32,085 bases of DNA from Chloroflexota bacterium (GTDB lineage Bacteria > Chloroflexota > Anaerolineae > Anaerolineales > Villigracilaceae), in the NCBI GenBank assembly GCA_023459215.1, contig JAEWVF010000088.1:1-32085 (forward strand), in the 5' to 3' direction. Numbering within the stretch: the stretch's first letter is position 1; every line of letters begins with the position of its first letter. Positions 22,091-29,211 of the stretch are shown one piece after another. The translations under genes and the position numbers were made by a program. The notes beneath the pieces were generated by a model. That model was not told the DNA's origin and searched no databases. It saw only the letters and a list, made by a program, of their open reading frames with translations.

Positions 22091-23440
22091 TCAAGAGGCC
22101 GGTCCAGCGCTATTGAGCGTATCGTGGTCGGGCAGGATGTCTTCTGCATTGCGGATGGCCGGGACAAAGTAACCACTCAGGCCGACCAGGGCCGCGCTCA
22201 GCCCGCAGAAAACCAGCAACAATCCCATGCCCGCGCCGGGGCCGGTGCCGACCAGGCCGCCAAAGATGGAGGCCATTGCGCTGGTATCTGAGCGCATGGC
22301 CGGTTCGAGCACAAAATCTGCCATTGTTCCGGCGATGATCGGGGAAATCGGCTGGGCGAACCAGGCAATCAGCCGCCGGGCCGAGAAAACCCGTCCCTGC
22401 AAATCCGGCGCGACTTTGGCCTGCCAGATGGCCTGGTTGGAGGCGTTCACCAGCGGGAAAAAGAGCGCCGAGATCACCATGGCGGGAATCCAGAGCGTCA
22501 GGCCCTGGCCAATGCCGAGCAGGACAAAACCGGAAAGGCTGCTGAAAATCCAGCCGAGCAAAACGCCATGCACCCGGCGCTTGAAACCGCCCCAGGCGCT
22601 CATCAGGATTCCGCCGAAAACACCACCAATCGCCCCGGCGGTCTGGACTGTGCCGAAAATCAGGCTGTCGCTGCCGGTGCGGGCCAGCACCATCGGCGCA
22701 AGCAACGTAAAGCCGATGCCGCTGAATAAATTGCCGAAGAAAAAGACAATTTGCAGGCCCAGCAGGCTGGGACGGGCAAAGATATAGGTGAAGCCATAAG
22801 CGGCCTCGCTCCAGATATTGCCGGATTTCTGCTGGCCTTCCTCCGTTTTGCGCGGCTGGGGAATATGAACAAAGAGCAGCGTGCCGATCGCGAAGAAAAA
22901 CGTGACCACGTCGATGGCCAGCAGACCGGTCAGGCCGATGAACGGCAACAAGGCCCCGGCCAGCAGCGGAGCAACCACGCCCGGCCCGGCTTCCATCAGC
23001 GACATCAGGCCGTTGGCGCGCCCCAACTGCTCCTTGGGAATCATGGTGCTGATGGCCGCGGAATAGGCCGGCCACTGGAAGGTGTTGCCGATACCATTCA
23101 GCACTGCGGCGATGTAAAGATGCCAGAACTCGAGCATTCCCAGCGCGTACAGGATGAAAATCCCGCCGGTGGCAATAATCGCCGCCAGGTCGCTGACCAT
23201 CATCATCAGCTTGCGGTTGTAGCGGTCGACCATCACCCCGGCAAAGGGTGACATGATCAGGAAGGGCGTGATGAAGAAGACCTGCATCAGCCCCATGGCG
23301 GTGGCGCTTTCGGTTTGCTGGTACATCCAGATTGTCAGGCCGAAATGGCTCATGCTGGAGGCCAGCACCGAAACCAGTTGGCCGATCCAGATAAAGAGAA
23401 AAGCGAGCATACCGGTGGGTTTGTGGGTAGTTTCTTGCAT
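22091..23440 (-). CDS. Major facilitator superfamily transporter (MFS_3/EntS-like)
   Basis: The 449-residue protein has 12 hydrophobic segments. It has the motif A-type loop GVMVDRYNRKLMMM after helix 2, and the N-terminus FIWIGQLVSVLASSMSHFGLTIWMYQQT is typical of EntS/macrolide-efflux-like MFS_3 proteins. It is probably a drug or metabolite exporter; the substrate is unknown. AAAGGA lies upstream of the ATG at 23440 on the minus strand. It has its own terminator. The 3' end (NAEDILPDHDTLNSAGPAS) is polar and cytoplasmic. Confidence 0.88.
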   Translation of the reverse strand: MQETTHKPTGMLAFLFIWIGQLVSVLASSMSHFGLTIWMYQQTESATAMGLMQVFFITPFLIMSPFAGVMVDRYNRKLMMMVSDLAAIIATGGIFILYALGMLEFWHLYIAAVLNGIGNTFQWPAYSAAISTMIPKEQLGRANGLMSLMEAGPGVVAPLLAGALLPFIGLTGLLAIDVVTFFFAIGTLLFVHIPQPRKTEEGQQKSGNIWSEAAYGFTYIFARPSLLGLQIVFFFGNLFSGIGFTLLAPMVLARTGSDSLIFGTVQTAGAIGGVFGGILMSAWGGFKRRVHGVLLGWIFSSLSGFVLLGIGQGLTLWIPAMVISALFFPLVNASNQAIWQAKVAPDLQGRVFSARRLIAWFAQPISPIIAGTMADFVLEPAMRSDTSAMASIFGGLVGTGPGAGMGLLLVFCGLSAALVGLSGYFVPAIRNAEDILPDHDTLNSAGPAS

Positions 23441-23463
23441 CTGGATTCCTTTATGGGTGATCA

Positions 23464-23601
23464 GCCCTTCGACTTCGCTTTTTGCAAAAAGTTTTACTGT
23501 CCTGAGCGGAGGGCGAAGTGCATTTTACGCAGCCCGAAATCGAAGGGCGATGGTTCAAGCAAGCCGTCTTTCGACTGCGGGCTACGCCCTCCGCTCAAGA
23601 C
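23464..23601. repeat. GAGCGGAG-family repeats between methyltransferase and MFS genes
   Basis: GTCCTGAGCGGAGGGCG (23499-23515) pairs with its near-complement at 23585-23601 (one wobble). A compact 36-bp copy, with ends GTCTT and AAGAC, occupies 23566-23601 and touches the methyltransferase stop codon. Another partial copy (CCCTTCGACTTCGC) begins near 23465. This is the same family as 12100 and 17332. Confidence 0.8.
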
Positions 23602-24432
23602 TTACAAAAATTCCCAGACCAGCCAGCCGCGATTGAGCCATTTTTTCTGCATCCGAATGCGATAGCCGCGCCGCGACAGGCCCTCGGCGCTGGCAACGAA
23701 CCAGGCGCGCAGACCAAAGGCGCGCATCGGAGCGGATTCAGCGGCGCTGGCTTTCCAGGCTTCGAAAAAATCGTAAATCGGCTCGCCGGGCGTAACGCGG
23801 TGGATAAAGTTCTTCGGCAAAATGGTCTGGAACTCGACCGGATCAAAGCCAAGCCGGAAGTTGGTGTAAAAAACGAGGGCTTCCTGCCGCCAGGGGGCGG
23901 AATCGTCCTGGGTGCGGCGCAGCACATTCATCGCCAGGATGCTGCCAAACGGGTTGGAGGTGCCTTCCACCAGCAATCCGCCCGGCAGGACGCCGCGCGC
24001 CATCTGGGCCCAGGCCGGAGCGACCTCGGCTTCTTCGTACTGGCGCAGGACGTTAAAGGCGCGGATGGCGCGAATCGACTCTCCTGGCAGGAGCGGGATG
24101 TTGAAGCCGCCCAACCGGAAAAAGGTGCGCTCATCAGCAAACGGCAGGCCGCGCGCCACCCGCTCCGCTTCGATTTCAACGCCGAGAATGCCCAAATCGG
24201 GACTGATGCGGCGCAGGCGGGCGGCGGTCTCGAGGGTCGTGACCGCTTCCGCGCCGTAGCCCAGGTCGACGAACAGGGCCTTGGCGAACGCGCCGTCGCG
24301 GCGGGTCAACAGGCCGGGATCGTATTTCAGGAAAAAGTTATCGACCGGGCGCAGGCGGTTGCGGGCCGTTTTGCCGCGCGTCACCTGTCCGAGCGGCTTT
24401 TTTGGGGCCTGGCGCGGGTGTAGATTGCTCAC
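23602..24432 (-). CDS. Class I SAM-dependent methyltransferase-like protein
   Basis: A 276-residue protein. The N-terminal VTRGKTARNRLRPVDNFFL is followed by the SAM-binding motif FVDLGYGAEAVTTLETAARLRRISPDLGILGVEIEAERV (about residues 54-92). RAIRAFNVLRQYEEAEVAPAWAQM and PGGLLVEGTSN are further conserved blocks. I recall a conserved family of this form in Actinobacteria and other phyla; its substrate is unknown. The start is GTG (24430-24432), with TATAAT eight bases upstream and no Shine-Dalgarno sequence. A 36-bp repeat begins immediately after its TAA. Confidence 0.8.
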   Translation of the reverse strand: MSNLHPRQAPKKPLGQVTRGKTARNRLRPVDNFFLKYDPGLLTRRDGAFAKALFVDLGYGAEAVTTLETAARLRRISPDLGILGVEIEAERVARGLPFADERTFFRLGGFNIPLLPGESIRAIRAFNVLRQYEEAEVAPAWAQMARGVLPGGLLVEGTSNPFGSILAMNVLRRTQDDSAPWRQEALVFYTNFRLGFDPVEFQTILPKNFIHRVTPGEPIYDFFEAWKASAAESAPMRAFGLRAWFVASAEGLSRRGYRIRMQKKWLNRGWLVWEFL

Positions 24433-24440
24433 AAATGCGG

Positions 24441-24446
24441 ATTATA
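24441..24446 (-). promoter_or_regulatory. TATAAT hexamer upstream of the methyltransferase
   Basis: A perfect TATAAT on the minus strand ends eight bases before the GTG start. It is consistent with leaderless transcription. No strong -35 element. Confidence 0.5.
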
Positions 24447-24458
24447 CACTTTTGTTGT

Positions 24459-24658
24459 TTGTCATTTCGAAGGAGCCGCCTTTTGGCGACTGAGAAATCC
24501 TGCATCTGGTGGGAAAGATTTCCATCCTACGGGCACAATATCACCGCTTCGTTACTTCGCCGGGGATTGAAACCCTTACTTACAAAGCCGCCTAAAGGCG
24601 ACTGATCAGTCCGCTTTAGCGGGCTTAGGAAGAATAGCCCGGACATTAATGTCCGGGC
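24459..24658. repeat. Cluster of unrelated hairpin repeats upstream of mfd
   Basis: The 322-bp gap between divergent genes holds several elements. TGTCATTTCGAAGGAGC with a GCCGCCTTTTGGCG hairpin lies near 24459-24495. AAGCCGCC/GGCGAC-type and AGTCCGC/GCGGGCT hairpins lie near 24590-24624. A perfect 22-bp palindrome lies at 24637-24658, centred on CATTAATG. No coding sequence is evident. TATACT at 24718-24723 is a weak candidate -10 element for mfd. Confidence 0.6.
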
Positions 24659-24754
24659 GGGGCTTGGAATTGCTGAATTTCTTTCCGTAAAAAGAAGCGC
24701 GCCTGAATTTTTTGTTGTATACTTACTGATTGCCTTGTTCACGGCAGAAATCCC

Positions 24755-27700
24755 ATGGAACTCATCCTTTCATCCCTGCGTTCAACCCCCGAATACACCT
24801 CCTTTCTCGAAGCCCTGCGCGGCGGGGCAAAATCCCTGCCGGGCCTGGGACTTTCGCGCGCGGCGCGCCTGCCGATTCTGGCCGCCCTGCACCACGACCT
24901 GAACCAGCCCATCCTGCTGCTGACCGACCGGGCCGACCACGCCACCGCCCTGCACGATGAACTGGCCTTCTGGCTGCCGGGCGCAAAACGCTATTTATTC
25001 GCCGAACCCAACCCGCTCTTTTACGAGCAGGCCGCCTGGGGCGTCAACACCCGCCGCGAACGCCTGGATGCGCTCAGCGCCCTCGCCGCCTATCACCTGC
25101 CCGGCGCAGACAAACCCGAAAAAGCGCCGATCATCGTCGCCTCGGTGCGAGCGCTGATGACGCGCACCCTGCCGCGCCGCGATTTTCTCAAAGCCTGCAA
25201 AACGCTCAAACTGAACGGCGAATACCAGACCGAAAGCCTCATCCGCGCCTGGAGCGAACTCGGCTACGAACTGGCCGACACCGTCACCGGGCCGGGACAA
25301 TTCTCGCGCCGCGGCGGCCTGCTCGACATCTGGCCGCCAGCCCTGCCCGCCCCCGTCCGCCTGGACTTTTTCGGCGACGAGTTGGACGCCATCCGCAGTT
25401 TTGACCCGGCCACCCAGCGGACGCTGGCGAAGCTGGAAAGCGTGCTGGTGACGCCGGCGAGGGAATACATTGTCAAAAACGATAATTCGAGAGTAGATAA
25501 TTCGATACTCGATCACTCAAACATCGAAGATTCGAATAACGAATATCGAATAACCAATAACGAATATCCAGTATCGTCCACCGAAGCATCTGAATTCCAC
25601 ATCCCGCTCCTGCACCCCTTCCCGGCCACCCTGCTCGATTACCTGCCGCCCAGGGCGCTGGTGCTGGCCGACGATTTCAGCCTGATGGAAACCATGGCGG
25701 CCGAGGTCGAAGAGCAGGCCGTCCGCTTTCGGCAGGAGAGCATCAATGAAGGCACCCTGCCGCCCGATTTCCCCGTGCCGTATCTCTCCTGGTCGGAACT
25801 GAATGACGCGATTCGGGTCAAACCGTCGCTGGCGCTCGGCTTTTCGGCTGCGGATGAAGAACCAGCCGCGGACTCAGCCCTCAGCCTGGCCTCCGTTTTC
25901 GGGCATGACCAACGCTTCGGCGGACGGCTCAAGCCGTTCGTCGAATACCTGCTGGCGTTAACCGGTCAAGGCGACCGGGTGATTGTCCTTTCGAGACAGT
26001 CGAAACGTTTGCAGGAACTCTGGCAGGAGGCCGCGGACTGGCAAATGCCGGATGAACGGCAACCCGGCAGCAGGTCGGATGAGTCCGCGCGGTTGACCTT
26101 CCTCGACGCCTCGCTCTCCGAGGGTTTCATCCTGCGTTCGGGGGCCGAAACGCCCCAATTCACCCACCTGATTACCGATTCTGAAATTTTCGGCTGGGAA
26201 CGGCCCCTGCCGCGCAGCCGCCAGCGCCCACAGGCCGAAGCGCCCGAAGCGGCCTTTGCCGACCTGAAGATTGGCGATTACATTGTGCATGTCGATTTCG
26301 GCATCGGCAAGTTCGGCGGGTTGGTGCAACGCCTGCTGGACGGTCACGAACGCGAGTTCCTGCTGGTCGAGTACCAGGACAACGCCCAGATTTTTGTGCC
26401 GGTACACCAGGCCGACCGGTTGACGCGTTATGTTGGCCGCGACGGCGCGCCGCCCAACCTGAGCCGCCTGGGAACGCAGGAATGGCCGAATGCCAAGCAG
26501 CGCGTGCGCGAGGCCGTGCAGGAAGTAGCCCAAGAACTGCTTGAACTGTACGCCAAACGCCAGACGGTCGGCGGGTATGCTTTTTCACCCGATTCAACCT
26601 GGCAAAAGGAACTCGAAGACAGTTTCCCGTATGTCGAAACACCCGATCAGGTGGCTGCGCTGGAGGCGATCAAGCGCGATATGGAAGCCGCGCGCCCGAT
26701 GGATCGCCTGCTGTGCGGCGACGTCGGCTACGGCAAAACCGAAGTTGCCCTGCGGGCGGCCTTCAAGGCCGTGCAGGATGGCCGCCAGGTGGCGGTGCTG
26801 GTGCCGACAACGGTGCTGGCCCAACAGCATTATGAGACGTTCCAACAGCGGCTGGCGGCTTTCCCGGTGACGGTCGAGATGCTTTCGCGCTTCAGGTCGC
26901 CGCGCGAGCAGAACGAGATTATCCGCAAGCTGCTCTTGGGGCAAATCGACATCCTGATTGGCACCCACCGCCTGATCTCGCAGGATGTCGAGTTCAAGGA
27001 TTTGGGGCTGGTCATCATCGACGAGGAACAGCGCTTCGGGGTGACTCACAAGGAGCACCTGAAAAAGCTGCGCACCGAGGTGGATGTGCTGACCCTGACG
27101 GCGACTCCCATTCCGCGCACGCTGTACATGGCGCTGAGCGGCGTCCGCGATATTTCGACGCTCAACACGCCGCCCGAGGAGCGCCTGCCGGTCATCACCC
27201 ACATCGGGCCGTACTCGCCCAAGCTCATCCGCCAGGCCATTTTGCGCGAACTGGAACGCGGCGGACAGATTTTCTTCGTCCACAACCGCGTCCAGACCAT
27301 CCACGCGATGAAAATGCATCTGGAGAAACTCGTCCCCGAAGCGCGAATCGGAGTCGGGCACGGCCAGATGGATGAGCACCAGCTCTCGAACGTGATGCAC
27401 GATTTCAGCGAGGCCAAGATCGATATCCTGCTCTCGACCACCATCATTGAAAGCGGACTCGACATTCCGAACGCCAATACGCTGATCGTCGACCGGGCCG
27501 ACACCTTCGGCCTGGCCCAACTCTACCAACTGCGCGGACGGGTCGGGCGGGCCGCTTCGCGCGCTTATGCCTATTTCTTCCGGCACCGCAAGAAACCGCC
27601 GACCGTCGAGGGCCAGGAGCGCCTGGAAGTGATTGCCGAGAACACCCAGTTGGGCGCAGGCTATTCGATTGCCATGCGCGACCTGGAGATTCGCGGCGCA

Positions 27701-28354
27701 GGCGACCTGCTCGGCGTGCGTCAGAGCGGCCAGATCGATGCGGTTGGTTTCCATTTGTATACCAGGATGCTGGCGGCGGAAGTGAAGCGGCTGAAACGGG
27801 CTGCCATCGCGGTGGATAACGGTGAAGAAGAAAGCGGCGCAATGGTCAAGGCCCTGACAGCGCTGCCTTTTGCCAGCTTCGAAGATGAACTCAAGGAACC
27901 GGTGACCGTCGACCTGCCGCTGGCGATTGGCATTCCGAAAGCCTACGTTTCGAACCAGGATCTGCGCCTGCGCCTGTATCGGCGTTTGGCCAGTCTGCGC
28001 GACGAGGATGGGATCGAGGCCCTGGCCGCCGAATTCGCCGACCGCTTTGGGCCGCTGCCTGAGATGGTGCAAAACCTGTTCTACCAGATGAAGGTCAAAC
28101 TGCGCGCCGACGCCGCCGGGCTGCTCTCGGTCAGCGCCGAAAGCGGACAGATTGCCCTGCGCTACCCGTCCCTGACCGAGAATATGTCCCAGCGCATGCT
28201 CTCGGATTTAGGTTCGGGTGTGCGCGGCGGCAAAAACGCCTACTGGTGCACCTTCCTGAAAGACCCCGACTGGCAGGAACGCCTGCTGGAAGTGCTCGAC
28301 CGGCTGAATAAACGGGTGATTGACGTTTTGGATGGCAAGTTTTTGCCGGGGTAG
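24755..28354 (+). CDS. mfd: Transcription-repair coupling factor with a repeat-derived insertion
   Basis: The 1199-residue ATPase removes stalled RNA polymerase from DNA lesions and recruits UvrA. Order: UvrB-like N-terminal domains (about 1-350), CarD-like polymerase-interaction domain (about 501-566, IGDYIVHVDFGIGKFGGL), then SF2 motor domains. These include Walker A GDVGYGKTE (about 655), DEEQ (about 755), TATPIPRTLYMALSG and QLRGRVGRA (about 925). The C-terminal TRCF domain follows. Residues about 243-274 are an Asn/Ser/Glu-rich run encoded by the TCGAATA-family repeat, between PAREYIV and SEFHIPLLHP in the UvrB-like part. The reading frame is unbroken. ATG 24755 has no clear Shine-Dalgarno sequence. 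Confidence 0.95.
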   Translation: MELILSSLRSTPEYTSFLEALRGGAKSLPGLGLSRAARLPILAALHHDLNQPILLLTDRADHATALHDELAFWLPGAKRYLFAEPNPLFYEQAAWGVNTRRERLDALSALAAYHLPGADKPEKAPIIVASVRALMTRTLPRRDFLKACKTLKLNGEYQTESLIRAWSELGYELADTVTGPGQFSRRGGLLDIWPPALPAPVRLDFFGDELDAIRSFDPATQRTLAKLESVLVTPAREYIVKNDNSRVDNSILDHSNIEDSNNEYRITNNEYPVSSTEASEFHIPLLHPFPATLLDYLPPRALVLADDFSLMETMAAEVEEQAVRFRQESINEGTLPPDFPVPYLSWSELNDAIRVKPSLALGFSAADEEPAADSALSLASVFGHDQRFGGRLKPFVEYLLALTGQGDRVIVLSRQSKRLQELWQEAADWQMPDERQPGSRSDESARLTFLDASLSEGFILRSGAETPQFTHLITDSEIFGWERPLPRSRQRPQAEAPEAAFADLKIGDYIVHVDFGIGKFGGLVQRLLDGHEREFLLVEYQDNAQIFVPVHQADRLTRYVGRDGAPPNLSRLGTQEWPNAKQRVREAVQEVAQELLELYAKRQTVGGYAFSPDSTWQKELEDSFPYVETPDQVAALEAIKRDMEAARPMDRLLCGDVGYGKTEVALRAAFKAVQDGRQVAVLVPTTVLAQQHYETFQQRLAAFPVTVEMLSRFRSPREQNEIIRKLLLGQIDILIGTHRLISQDVEFKDLGLVIIDEEQRFGVTHKEHLKKLRTEVDVLTLTATPIPRTLYMALSGVRDISTLNTPPEERLPVITHIGPYSPKLIRQAILRELERGGQIFFVHNRVQTIHAMKMHLEKLVPEARIGVGHGQMDEHQLSNVMHDFSEAKIDILLSTTIIESGLDIPNANTLIVDRADTFGLAQLYQLRGRVGRAASRAYAYFFRHRKKPPTVEGQERLEVIAENTQLGAGYSIAMRDLEIRGAGDLLGVRQSGQIDAVGFHLYTRMLAAEVKRLKRAAIAVDNGEEESGAMVKALTALPFASFEDELKEPVTVDLPLAIGIPKAYVSNQDLRLRLYRRLASLRDEDGIEALAAEFADRFGPLPEMVQNLFYQMKVKLRADAAGLLSVSAESGQIALRYPSLTENMSQRMLSDLGSGVRGGKNAYWCTFLKDPDWQERLLEVLDRLNKRVIDVLDGKFLPG
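25481..25576. repeat. In-frame TCGAATA-family repeat inside mfd
   Basis: About 96 bp of the same AT-rich word pattern found between trp genes. Bases 25540-25559 are identical to 12912-12931. It encodes residues about 243-274 with an Asn/Ser/Glu-rich composition unlike the rest of the protein. Confidence 0.88.
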
Positions 28355-28359
28355 TTTTT

Positions 28360-28440
28360 TTAACCACAACGGCAACGACGGGACACGAAGGAAAACCAAA
28401 AGATTTTCCGTCGTGTTCCGTTGTGTAACTTTGTGGTTAA
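28360..28440. repeat. TTAACCACAA-ended inverted repeat after mfd
   Basis: TTAACCACAA (28360-28369) and TTGTGGTTAA (28431-28440) are perfect 10-bp ends. GGACACGAAGG-like and CCGTCGTGTTCC-like internal words also face each other. It begins six bases after the mfd stop and could stop transcription, though it lacks a clean T-tract. Confidence 0.7.
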
Positions 28441-28447
28441 GATTTTG

Positions 28448-28522
28448 ACTCCGCTCGGCAGCGATTATCACGGCTGGCAGAGCCACACCTACACTCCGGT
28501 GGATGTCTGTCCGTTTCGGTAG
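28448..28522 (+). pseudogene. 3' remnant of a lipoprotein paralogue
   Basis: The frame reads T-P-L-G-S-D-Y-H-G-W-Q-S-H-T-Y-T-P-V-D-V-C-P-F-R-stop, nearly identical to the last 24 residues of the lipoprotein ending at 30714 (PLGSDYHGAQSHTYTPADVCPFR). The rest of that copy is missing, as a different repeat abuts it at 28440. It implies at least three ancestral tandem copies, with the toxin-antitoxin pair now between the remnant and the intact copies. Confidence 0.85.
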
Positions 28523-28542
28523 ATAGTTATCATCAACTTTGC

Positions 28543-28548
28543 TATAAT
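28543..28548 (+). promoter_or_regulatory. TATAAT hexamer at the MNT antitoxin start
   Basis: A perfect TATAAT ends six bases before ATG 28555, leaving no room for a Shine-Dalgarno sequence. It is consistent with leaderless transcription of the toxin-antitoxin operon. Confidence 0.6.
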
Positions 28549-28554
28549 CAAAAC

Positions 28555-28854
28555 ATGAACACGCTGAAAATCCAATTGCCACACCAGATATTGACCGAAT
28601 TTTGCCGCCGCAACCGTATCCGTCGGCTGGCATTTTTCGGTTCGGTCGTGCGCGAAGATTTCAGCCCAACCAGCGATGTGGATGTGCTGGTCGAGTTCGA
28701 GGCGGGATACACTCCCGGCCTGGCCTTTTTTGCCATGCAGGAAGAACTCTCAAAAATCCTGGGCCACAAGGTGGATTTAAACACAATCGGCTTCTTAAGT
28801 CCCTATTTCCGTCAACAGGTTCAGGAAGAAGCGGTGGAATATGTCACGGCGTGA
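28555..28854 (+). CDS. mntA: MNT-domain nucleotidyltransferase antitoxin (MntA-like)
   Basis: A 99-residue minimal nucleotidyltransferase. The signature GSx10DxD is exact, with G29-S30 and D41, D43 (FFGSVVREDFSPTSDVDVLVEF), and D74 is the likely third acidic residue. In characterised MntA-HepT systems this enzyme adds AMP groups to the HEPN toxin to silence it. It overlaps the HEPN gene by 14 bases, the usual operon form. Whether this pair is active is inferred from intact motifs only. Confidence 0.9.
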   Translation: MNTLKIQLPHQILTEFCRRNRIRRLAFFGSVVREDFSPTSDVDVLVEFEAGYTPGLAFFAMQEELSKILGHKVDLNTIGFLSPYFRQQVQEEAVEYVTA

Positions 28855-29170
28855 CGTTCTGCCTCTACGCCAAATGCTGGATTATGCCCGCGAGGCGCTT
28901 GCGCTGACACAGGGCCGACAACGCGCCGATTTGGACAACGATCGCTTGCTTGACCTGGCCTTGACCCGCCTGCTCGAAATCATCGGCGAAGCTGCCAACC
29001 GCGTGCCGGAAGAAATACAGGAAGCGCACCCTGAAATCGCCTGGGGGCAAATCATCAGTCTGCGTAACCGCCTGATCCATGGCTACGACTCAATCGACTT
29101 CGACATCCTGTGGGCTATCGTACAGAGTGATCTGCCTGAACTGGTTGAAAATCTCGAAAAAATCGTTTAA
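28841..29170 (+). CDS. hepT: HEPN-domain toxin ribonuclease (HepT-like)
   Basis: A 109-residue all-helical HEPN/DUF86 protein. The catalytic Rx4HxY motif is present as R75-N-R-L-I-H80-G-Y82, where R and H form the RNase site and the tyrosine is the known AMPylation target in HepT. AGGAAGAA precedes ATG 28841, and the 14-base overlap with the MNT gene indicates translational coupling. Such pairs act in stress response, plasmid stability or phage defence; which applies here is unknown. Confidence 0.9.
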   Translation: MSRRDVLPLRQMLDYAREALALTQGRQRADLDNDRLLDLALTRLLEIIGEAANRVPEEIQEAHPEIAWGQIISLRNRLIHGYDSIDFDILWAIVQSDLPELVENLEKIV

Positions 29171-29211
29171 TCAAAACAGCATTGGGGGATATTGATCTTA
29201 GGAGAAAATCC

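Noticed and set aside
22012..22176. N-terminal extension of the flippase-like protein to 22176
   Set aside because: It would translate through the MFS terminator and the TATAAT box and adds a polar segment with no family support. ATG at 22011 is the natural start.
24550..24580. GGGGATTGAAAC, similar to the 3' end of many CRISPR repeats
   Set aside because: It occurs once, with no second copy at spacer distance and no cas genes. It fits one of the hairpin repeats in this gap.
28360..28440. Inverted repeat after mfd as insertion-sequence ends
   Set aside because: Only about 60 bp lies between the arms and no transposase is present. It is a small hairpin repeat, not an IS.
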